DNA from: Nereocystis luetkeana
Lineage: Eukaryota; Sar; Phaeophyceae; Laminariales; Laminariaceae
Reading direction: 5' to 3'
Assembly: GCA_031213475.1 (NCBI GenBank)
Contig: JARUPZ010000007.1
Coordinates: forward strand, 11,022,958 to 11,086,957
DNA: 64,000 bases
A program made the translations under genes and the position numbers. The notes beneath the pieces were generated by a model. It was not told the origin of the DNA, did no database searches, and worked only from the letters and a program-made list of their open reading frames with translations. Positions 55,640-64,000 of the stretch are shown one piece after another. The first letter of the stretch is position 1. Each line of letters starts with the position of its first letter.

Positions 55640-56720
55640 GGCGAACCTGTCCTCATGCCAAGGCTGAGACGAGCGGTGTTTGAGGCACGGGCTCCCGACG
55701 CCGGCGGAGACGCCCGCGGATTCTCTGCTGAAACGTGTGTGGCTGTGTCGCTGCGTTGATCTGATGTACGGGACGACGTGCTGCAGGCGAGGCAGCGATC
55801 GAGGCAGGTCGGCGCTGAGCGTTGGGCGAGCCTAGAGAACGAGCATCTCGTGAAATTAATGTTTTCTCCCGGCAATGCTGGCGGCGGACGTGCGGGAGGA
55901 GCCGTACCACCGTCGACCAGTCTGGGTCCAGCGCGGAAGGTGCCTGACTGGCATCCGTCCGAGTTTCCGCCAGAGTTATGCTAAGCACCATAGAGGATCC
56001 GCGAGGAGAAGAAGTGGGGACGGGTGGAACACCACCGTGATGGCCAGTCCCAGACTGCTGGTAACCTCGTTCCGTGCGGGTGTTGTAGCCGTCGCTTTGT
56101 TTTTTTATGTGAACCCTGGCCTTGGTGCTGCCCACGTGAGGGGCCGAAGCGGTGCTTTTGTTTGTTTCTGGTTGTTCTGCTTGTTCGATCGCGAGGATCT
56201 GTTCTTGCGGCGGGGTCGGATCATGCGTTCTTGCCAACGTCGGTACGCCTCGTCGTCGTCGCCGAGCGTCCCGAGGTCGGGGTTCAAAAAAAATCCGCTA
56301 CGGTTTCGGAAGGGGTGCCTACACTGTATGAGAGAGTGTGTGTCTTCGTGGCACATCAGGCAGTTACCTCGGTTCTCGCTGCGTACGGCGGCGCGAGCGG
56401 ACCATGAGAGTAGACTTGTTCCAGAGCGAAGGATCATCGGTCTAGATGGACATGCAGACAGCGTAAACTTCGGCGTAGTCGTGCTAGTCTAGGGGCCAGT
56501 AGTTGGAAGACGTGTCGAGGCCGTCGGGGATAGATTTGTTGACGTTCATCGCAAGGGGATTATTGCGCGCCCCCGTCTGCCCTGCCACGAACGCGACTGG
56601 GAAGGCGTCCGGCCCTGACCGCGACCATTACTCGCGAGCCGGGGCTCCGACGGGGCAGATGACCGGCCACCCTTCGAAGAAGCAGGGAAAGAAAACTATT
56701 GTTCGCCGCTGATGGCAGGT
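55640..56720 (-). pseudogene. Gag-like ORF with zinc knuckle, broken
   Basis: Reading from about 56600 down: a frame with IPDGLDTSSNYWPL and YAEVYAVCMS, interrupted by two stops, then a CCHC knuckle CLMCHEDTHSLIQC at about 56360-56320 followed by HPFRNRSG, DLGTLGDDDEAYRRWQERM, and a Pro/Ser/Arg-rich tail. A CX2CX4HX4C knuckle after a helical N-part is the usual gag plan. No protease or RT follows downstream within the window, so it is an isolated or truncated gag. Family unassigned. Confidence 0.6.
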
Positions 56721-57009
56721 GTCTTCTTGTTCGCATGAGTTTGAAATGCCAACCCACAGGCGAGGTCGACGCAACACCATGGCAACACCATACAAACCAG
56801 CCCCTGTAGCCTACAAAGAGCCCTATGTACCCCACCCGCGTACCGACACTTACTCAAGAAGAGCGTGTGAACGTGTTTTACTTTGCTAACAAATCGTATG
56901 GGTTTATGACCATACTTGAATGTCATACAACTAAAACGATAAAAAAAATAGTATCACGTACTTAAACCCCCTACAATTAAAACGAAAAAAAAAGTAAAAA
57001 AACAGACTT

Positions 57010-57090
57010 AAAGGTGGAACTCGAACAACGGATCTGAGCGTACAGAGTTGGGCGCTCTGCCACTGACGCCAAATCAGGGTAGTGAATCCG
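57010..57090 (-). other. tRNA-like sequence at the LINE 3' border
   Basis: On the minus strand TTTGGCGTCAGTGGCAGAGC and GTTGTTCGAGTTCCACC resemble A and B boxes, and a 4-bp D stem (GGCG/CGCC) can form. The acceptor and anticodon stems do not pair, so this is not a functional tRNA. It may be a SINE head or a relic. Confidence 0.4.
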
Positions 57091-57096
57091 GGGGGG

Positions 57097-57215
57097 GGGG
57101 GGGGCGTACTCATTTGTTGCTTGCCTTAGTCATTTGACCATTGACCACGCATCCCTTTCGAGACGGAGCACCGTCCCTACTCCTAATAGAGACACCTCCA
57201 ACAATTGGGCGCTCA
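57097..57215 (-). repeat. Presumed LINE 3' untranslated region
   Basis: TACTCATTTGTTGCTTGCC to GAGACACCTCCA lies just after the stop of the LINE and recurs at 8031-8150, next to a G run in both places (G on the plus strand). Confidence 0.6.
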
Positions 57216-60200
57216 TTACGTTGTTTCCAATATATTACATAGAAACTTTTTGCTAGTCTTATCCCCTTCCTGTTTGGCCGCCTGTGGCCACCATCTATCT
57301 CCTAGGATAGCGATCGTTTTCTCGCTGCTATCTAGGTTGTCAAACTCCTCCATGTCACATTCTTCTATTTCCCTCATCTCCTCTTTTAACACATCTCGTA
57401 CCTCCTTGTATATTTCACATTCTCCTACTATGTGAGTTCTACTCTCTATCGCTTTGCCACACGGGCACATCTGTGCATCTATTTCCTCCTCCTCCCGGCT
57501 ACTGGTATGCCTCTTTCTTCTTTCTGGCAAGTCCAGGTCGCCTACACGAAACCGCAGCTTCAGCGTTTTCGCGAAGTCCATTGGGCCGTGCGGATACGTT
57601 TTCATTCCTGTTCCTTCCCTCAATCTCTCGTATATCTCTAGGTGTTTTTCCGATTCCACCTTGTTTCGTAGCGCTAGCCTTTCCCTTCTTTCTATCCTTT
57701 CTTCTACTTCTGCCTTGTACTTCCCAAACTTCCCGGCGAACATCACCTCTTCTTCGTTTCCCCCTATACCCTTCCATACTTTCTCAACTACGCTATCCCA
57801 CCTTATTCCAGTTCGCCCTTTTGTTACTTTCTCCCATGCAGCTCTATCAACTATGGCCGGCAACCTCTTTTTTGGCATGTTCCTTACTTTATATTGCCAT
57901 TTCAACTTTCTCATATCCCTGTTTGTCTTGAGAGGGTGCATTCCCAGTTCTGCTCTTAATACTGTATTACTGGTCGTACTTGAGCATCTTAGGATTTGTT
58001 TAGCTGCTGTCATCTGTACTGTTTCCAACTGTTTTACGAGTTTCGCATTCCCTTCCCATACTTCTCCTGCATATTCTAGCTTTGGTACTATCACATTCAT
58101 CAGGATATATCTCTTAATCCTGGTGTCAAGGTGCGAGTCTGTTAGGATCGCATCCATCTTGCCTATGAGTGTTTTACCCTTTCCTATTAAGTTTGCTATA
58201 TATATGTGTATCCCAAGAAGAGCAGTCTTTTGCGATCTCTACGCCAAGGTACGTATACTGGTCTACGATCGGCAATTCATCTTCTCCCCACTTCCAACTG
58301 AAATTTATCGGGTTCACCTTATCTTCGTTACGAACAACTACTGCGCATTTCTTGACGTTCGCCTTCACCCTTCATTTCCTAGTGTATTCTAGCGCGTTTT
58401 CTATTTGTTTCTGCAATCCTTCAGGTGTTTCTGATATCCCCACGAAGTCATCAGCAAACATCAATCCCGACACTGTATCTTCCCCTACCGTGACTCCCTG
58501 CCTTGCTGTTTCAACTGCTACTATCAGGTCGTTAGTATATATCTTGAATGGGTTGGGTGACAGCGTACATCCCTGTGCAACTCCTTGTAAAATATCAACA
58601 TACTTCCGATATTTCCCCGTCCAGCATCACAGCACTTCTCGCACATTCCATGATATTTTTCATCATTCTCCACATCTTTCCTCTGATTCCTATTTCCCAT
58701 AGTTTTTTCCACAATCCATTTCTCCATACTGTGTCGTAGGCCTTCTGTACATCTAGAAAGAAACAGTACGTTGGTAGTCCCGCGTCTTTCCTACCTTGGA
58801 TTATCTTACCTAGAGTGTACACATGGTCTACGCAGCTACGGTTCGGCCTAAACCCTGCTTGCCCTTCGCTTATTTTGTCTTCCTTCTCCATCATCGTTCC
58901 CATTCTATCGTTCAAAATCTTACAAAATGTTTTGCCTGCTGTGCTTAGTAGCGTTATCCCTCTATAGTTCCCCGGGTCAGCCTTATCTCCTTCTTTGAAT
59001 AAGTTTACTACTACTCCTTCTCTCCTCCTCCTGGGTGCGTACTCGTTTTTCCATATCCAGTTATACAACATAACCAGCATGGTAAGCATTCCTTCTCCCC
59101 CGTACTTCATAAAATCATTCACTATTTGGTCTGCCCCTGCTGCTTTTCTGTTCTTAAGTTAAGCTACGCATTTTTTTACCTCTTCCCTTGTGAACTCTCT
59201 CTGTAACCCTTCCGATTCACTGTCTTACCTTTCTGATGCATCTACGTTCGCCTCTGCCCACGCGTTGATTTCCTTCTCGAATTCTGCGTCGAACGGTTCG
59301 TTGGCTGTGGGTGTTCCTAGCTTACGGTAATGCTCGACAAGTACTTCCCTTTTTCCCTTCGAACTACTAACCATTTTACCGTTCTGTGCTCTTAAGGTAG
59401 CTATTCCCGTGTCAGCCTCTCCTGCTTGTTTGCCCAGTATCCCTTTTATCCCTACCCACATCTGCTTCATCCTGCCCTCAAAGTCTTCATTCGTTTTATT
59501 TACTACGTCTTTCCCTATCCCTTTCTTCTTCTTCTCTACCATCTCTTTTACTTTCTTTCTAGCTACATCATATTCCTCCCATCTTGTCGTAGTTTTGCTC
59601 GATGTATACCTTGCGTGTGCCTTTCTCCTTACTGTTATAGCCTCTTTCACTTCTTCATCCCACCATTTTACTGCTCTGTTGCATACTATCAACTTTTTCC
59701 CTATTACTTTACTTGCTGTGGTCTTGACCAACTTCTCCCATCCTGCTATTATCCTAGCTCCTGCATCATCCCTCTCTATATCGTTCCGTGTTGTACCTAT
59801 TCTTTCCAATAGCTGGGAAAATTGCTTTGGCCATCTCTTCTTGGAATTCTTCCCGTTTCTCTTCTACTTCTAGTTTATCTATTCTCCATCTGTGTAATTT
59901 CCTACCTCGTCTTTGTTTGATAACTCTTGTCTGTCGACTGTCTGTCCATACTAGACAGTGATCCGTAGTTCCTACGTCCGCTGCGCATACATGTAGTTCT
60001 GTTTCCTTTCCACTTCCGTTTTCTACTATTACAGGGGACCATAGTGAACAGGACCTATGGTATACATAAAAACCTATATGTTTAACCATTTTTACTAACA
60101 ATATTTGGTCCTGTTAACTATGCCCCCCCGTAATACTATGAAGTCAAGGATAGAGCTTTCTCCTTTTTGTATGCACTGTCTAGTCCATTCCGGTTCTGCC

Positions 60201-60478
60201 TTTTTTACTCTGTCGTTCAACGTCTTCATCTCGTTGTGTTTGAGGAACTTCAACATCTCTTCCCCATTCTTATTTTTTGTTACTTCCCCATACTGTCCAA
60301 TGCTCTCATTCAGTTTGCTTGCCTTCCCAATTCTTGAAGTAAAATCTCCCACTAGTACTACTTCTCCTTGCCTCTTATACTTCTGTACATCTACTGCTAC
60401 TTCTCCGAACTTCATCTGTATATCACTTGGGAGGACAAAAGCGGGACTGAACGGGTTGTCTCGGACGCGTCCTATCAT
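57216..60478 (-). pseudogene. LINE, 5'-truncated, endonuclease plus RT plus CCHC-like end
   Basis: From 60478 down: the second half of an AP-like endonuclease (VVLVGDFTSRIG, SSILDFIV, then beyond a MITE TTDHCLVW), a linker (59809-59225: WWDEEVKEAI), RT (59122-58400: NLFKEGDKADPGNYRGITLL, EGQAGFRPNRSC, FFLDVQKAYDTVW, catalytic LMFADD near 58455), a segment with YTYLGVEI (58368-58174) and a long C-terminal frame (58157-57216) with IVPKLEYAGEVW and a zinc-binding CPCGKAIESRTHIVGEC. Endonuclease before RT and no integrase make it a LINE. Frames change at least four times and the first ~half of the endonuclease is missing. Confidence 0.85.
60027..60135. mobile_element. MITE family A inserted in the LINE endonuclease
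   Basis: TATTACAGGGGACCATAGTG ... CTATGCCCCCCCGTAATA. Removing the MITE with one TA restores a continuous reading from DFIV to VENGSG on the minus strand, which fixes both the ends and the TA duplication. Confidence 0.9.
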
Positions 60479-60484
60479 TGTTTC

Positions 60485-60795
60485 ACTTGCCCACCTAAGA
60501 GAAACAATGGACGCTGGCAGCGAAGAGAACGGGCGAGTGGTTCAGACGCGTTGAGGAAGCGGCAGAGCGGTACATGATTCGCTGGTTCTGTAAGGAGAAG
60601 GAGAATGTAGGGAAAATGACGAGCGCTATGAGGTAAAAAATGCGCAGCAACCTAAGACGCCGTAAGGCCCAAAGCCCGGGAGGACGAGGAAGAGGAGCCG
60701 CGTTGGAGGAGGCGTGGCGGCAGCAGCTAGTCCGATTGAGAAAGTTAGGGCACCCTCCGAAACTTGGTACTGCCCGTCTTTCTAGTTGAGACAAC
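60485..60795 (+). other. Possible coding relic
   Basis: Plus-strand pieces in changing frames encode basic helical sequence (YMIRWFCKEKENVGKMTS, MRSNLRRRKAQ, WRQQLVRLRKLG). It ends with a stop near 60788. It abuts the truncated LINE start. I do not recognise it. Confidence 0.3.
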
Positions 60796-60799
60796 CAGT

Positions 60800-62500
60800 G
60801 ACTACTGCCGAATGCCGTGCTACAATCCCTCTTTATTTTTGGTTTTTGGTTTTTGTTCGTTGTGATGTTCTGTTCCCTTCCACGTCGATGCCACCCCCCC
60901 CCTGTACCCTGCCATTTTGCGTCGGCTGCGTCACCTTATTGTTTTAATTGTGTGACTCTTTCATTTTTTTTTCTGATTTCGTTAACGTTTTATTTTGTTT
61001 TAGCCCCCCCTCCGTCCGTCTGCCTCTATCCTCTTTGTGTTGTCATAAGGATCACCCTGTATCGATCGATCTTTTTGCCCACTGGTGCCATTTGGTCACA
61101 AGTGATACGCAATGGTATATACCACATACAGCTCGGTAGTACCGTTGCTCTTACGGACTGGTATGATACTGCCGTGCGTACTACTTCGTGCTCGTTTGTT
61201 TTCTGCCCTTCGAAATGCATACCTGGTGCATTTGTTGCAGCCTAGTTTGGGACCGCAGGCAGGATTCCAGGGAAGTGAGCTAGTGTGAGAACATCATACA
61301 TACACTTCCGCCTTTTGTAGGGCTCGCGGCTACCTCCAGCCGAGGGATGGCCTCCTTAGCACCCCTCACCGCCCACTGGTACAGACCCTGTTGTCCGCGC
61401 TTGAAGACTTCTCCGTGGAGCCGCTGCCGCCGCCACCGCCGCCGCCCACCCACCACCTCCCGTGCGTTCGTATGCCCTGTACGGCAACATCCCTGATGCA
61501 GTCAAGCGCCGAGCGCCGCCCCATTTAGTAAACACACAGACAGGAACCCCTCGCCGGAGACTCCCTCTGCCTAGAACTATTCGCGCGTCTCGGTGCAGAT
61601 CAACGAAACCGGCTTCCTTCCTGTATACCACTCTGAACGGAAATATAAATACCGCTCATGTACAAATGTCAACATATAACGGTACTTACATTTAAGGCCA
61701 GAAGAGCCGTATTTACTGTAGGACGACCTTCCATCGAGCACGCCTTAACTTCTTGCCTCTACACGCCCCAACGAAGTTTTGTTTTTTGTTCAACCTCGGG
61801 ATAGGGGGGCAAAATACGGCGGTTATTTTGCGGCCGACTGGTTTTGTTTCTGAAGGCTGCTCGCCCGCCTGGTGGAACTGGCCAACATTAAAAAAAAAAC
61901 AGTTTTTTTTTTCATCCCAAAAAAACGCCAAATGATTCCTTTGAAAAAAAAACGGGAAAATGATCGAAACACGGCTATTATAGTAAGAGGGTCTGCGGAA
62001 ACCCAAAGACCCTATAACTTATGTGTACGTTCAGCAGTGCAGTACTAAAAGGGTTGAAAGGTGTCCTCTACGACTTCCCCGACTCCTCCGCCACGCTGCA
62101 AGACCGTTTTTTTCGGACCCTGTTTTTTCCCTCTTGCCGTGCGAGAGTTTCCGGCGCCTTCTCGGCCAATACCGCATCAACTGTTTACATAGAGCCCGGG
62201 GCAACACCGTAGCATTAACGCCGCTCTCTCCCTCCAACAGGTCGATGAGAGCACCTGGCCCGCCAGCCTCATCCAACACCCATATTTTCTTCTGCTCCAG
62301 CTCTAGCCGCCCCGACAGTGACTGTTTCAAAGAAAGGAGAAATAGGCCCCGCCACACGTTTAACTAACTACCAGGCACAAAAGATGTGAATTCCATCAAT
62401 TCCTCCGGTCAGCGCGCCCCGGATGCATGCTGCAAGCAGCAGGGGTATAACAGCACCTGCCGTACTACCCTCTGTCAACGCCCCCGTCCTTTGTGTTGTC
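60800..62500. other. Repeat-poor region, no recognised gene
   Basis: T-rich stretch (60820-61020), a SINE-3-like scrap (61045-61080, CGATCGATCTTTTTGCCC), a CCG-rich segment (61420-61450) and a G/C-rich open frame without family match. Confidence 0.4.
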
Positions 62501-62529
62501 CCCCCCCCCCCCCCCCGACCCTTCATGCG

Positions 62530-62840
62530 ACTCGCCCTCCACCTCACGGCGCTTCGCAAAGCTTGGGGCAAGCAATGTCTGCCTAGTCGGTGAAAACCCG
62601 ATATGCTCCGTCCCGGCATTATAGGGATGCGAGGGTCTATGGTCATACGACTACCGCCATGCATGAGATCGAGTTCGCCCTCCACCTCACGGCGCTTCGC
62701 AAAGCTTGGGGCAAGCAATGTCTGCCTGGTCGGTGAAAACCCGACATGCTCCGTCCCGGCATTATAGGGAGGCGAAGGTCTATGGTCATACGACTACGGC
62801 CATGCATGAGATCAAGTACATCTCTCCTATCGAGTACAAC
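62530..62840 (+). repeat. Repeat E, two tandem units of 143 bp
   Basis: CGCCCTCCACCTCACGGCGC, AAGCTTGGGGCAAGCAATG, GTCGGTGAAAACCCGA, TGCTCCGTCCCGGCATTATA and ACGACTAC-GCCATGCATGAG occur twice with a period of 143 bases, differing at a few sites. The family is shared with 41880-42035 (inverted) and 7938-7995. Confidence 0.8.
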
Positions 62841-63116
62841 CCCCCCCCTCCCCCCCAAAAAGCCGAAAAAGTGGGGAAAAAAATGTGTTATCCCCGGGAA
62901 ATGAGCGTCTTTTGTTTTGTGACGGGGTCCCCCCTACCTCTTGGATATCTCCGAGGACAACTTCATTCTCAAAATAGAGCGCCCCTCCCGAGGGACAGCA
63001 CGAACGAACGCCCTTGGGTCCGACGAGTCGCCGAAGGTCCAGCAAGGGCTTGCGGTGGCCTCGAGTCTTTAAACCCTTTCGTTTGGTGCCAGAGGGGCAA
63101 TGATCCTCCAGCTCCT

Positions 63117-63221
63117 GTTACGGGGGACCATAGTTAATAGGACCAAATATTGTTAGTAGAAATGGTTAAATATATAGGTTTTTATGCACACCACAGGTCC
63201 TATTAACTATGATCCCCCAGC
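63117..63221. mobile_element. MITE family A copy, lost TA
   Basis: TTACGGGGGACCATAGTTAA ... TTAACTATGATCCCCCAG. The end bases have decayed; the words CAGCTCCTGTTAC and CCCAGCTCCTAG on either side may be an older flanking duplication. Confidence 0.8.
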
Positions 63222-63625
63222 TCCTAGTCACGAATACCCCCCGACGAAGGGTGCAAGAACCCCCGTGTTGTCCGTCCTTTTCTCATTATGCGCTTGCTCG
63301 TAGGTGCTGTGGAGACCAGACATCGCCGGTTAGTTTATCGAGCGCGAGGCACGCGGCGGCGGGGAAGCGAGCTCCACGCAAGTCTGTGGTGGATGTGTCG
63401 AGAACACAGTTTTTGTTAATAAACCCCCCAAAGGCGTTTTCTCCCCAGGGCCTTTTCGTTTTTTATTACCAAGACTCCTCCCTACGTCTGTGTTTTTCCA
63501 CGGGACAACGTTTTAAGAAAAGAAAAAAAGTCGCCCCCAGGGGGCGTTGACAGAGGATACTAGTATTAAGGCATTTTCCTGAAGCTCCTCACTTGAGGAG
63601 CTCTCGATAGCTCGACCAAAAAATG

Positions 63626-63715
63626 GCTTTTAGGACCGCAGTCCCGTTTTGGGGACAAACTACTTAGAATTTTGGCTGCATTGTCCCCAAAACGGGGCTG
63701 CAGTCCTAAAGGGGA
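63626..63715. mobile_element. MITE family B copy, ends lost
   Basis: TTTTAGGACCGCAGTCCCG ... GGGGCTGCAGTCCTAAAGGGG. The TTAA ends are no longer visible. Confidence 0.75.
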
Positions 63716-64000
63716 TATCCCGACGAACAAACCCATGGCCTACGTATGACATGAAACGAATCATGCTGTGAAACACTACCAGGTACTATAGCGGGATAAC
63801 GACGTTATGAGGTGGTTCTTCGGTTGAGAAGCGCCCCCCCCCACCCGGTCAAATATGATGACCATAAGTGTACCACCCCTGACTTCAACCCCCTGTTATC
63901 GTACCTCGCGTCCTCGCGCGTCAGTGAGATCCGCGCGCCTACACATCTCGGAAAATAGCTTCCGTGTACCTTCCCTGTCTTCGCTCCACCATCGGGGCCA

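Noticed and set aside
57454-58392. Long plus-strand open frame of 312 codons
   Set aside because: It is the antisense of the LINE C-terminal and RT frames, which have recognisable protein motifs; composition of the plus frame is Ser/Phe-rich and unlike a real protein.
1-64000. CRISPR array, bacterial operons or a defence system
   Set aside because: No spaced direct repeats with unique spacers, no Shine-Dalgarno-led operons; introns, SINEs and LTR elements show a eukaryotic nuclear genome.

Overview
This is nuclear DNA from a eukaryote. Coding sequence is split by GT-AG introns, trinucleotide-coded polyglutamine tracts occur, and most of the window is transposable-element DNA: Ty1/copia, Ty3/gypsy, two non-LTR elements, tRNA-derived SINEs and hairpin MITEs. 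The gypsy, gag-like and non-LTR proteins resemble, from memory, element families of stramenopiles such as brown algae, so a stramenopile alga is my best guess; no marker gene proves it. There are no rRNA genes, intact tRNA genes, CRISPR arrays or bacterial operons.

Region 1 (about 1-25.6 kb) holds one host gene on the minus strand. I assembled it from splice sites and matching codon phase: seven exons from an ATG at 25560 to a stop at 1961, predicting a 708-residue protein with a lysine/arginine-rich patch, an acidic stretch, several Gln-rich tracts and a C-terminal part of unknown fold. It looks like a nuclear regulator, but I do not recognise the family. Its introns (one of 12.8 kb) are packed with SINEs, piggyBac-type MITEs with TTAA ends, TA-flanked MITEs, minisatellites and a 1,123-bp tandem duplication.

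Region 2 (25.6-39.3 kb) is intergenic: SINEs, MITEs, foldback repeats, a decayed non-LTR retrotransposon (about 32.95-35.5 kb) and local duplications.

Region 3 (39.3-45.9 kb, minus) is a decayed Ty3/gypsy pol with protease, RT, RNase H, integrase and a chromo-like C-terminus. Immediately upstream of the protease, on the same strand and finally in the same frame, lies a recognisable NADAR domain (ADP-ribose/N-glycosidase superfamily). This apparent NADAR-protease-pol polyprotein is the most unusual finding of the window.

Region 4 (46.1-52.7 kb, minus) is a complete but frame-broken Ty1/copia element with two ~395-bp LTRs. Region 5 (52.7-57 kb) holds (GACCC)n pentanucleotide blocks, a CAG-repeat ORF and a broken gag-like ORF with a zinc knuckle. 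Region 6 (57-60.5 kb, minus) is a 5'-truncated LINE whose endonuclease is split by a MITE with TA target duplication. The rest (60.5-64 kb) is mostly repeats.

The only likely intact host gene is the seven-exon gene. Everything else is mobile or repetitive, with clear nested insertions that give a relative chronology.
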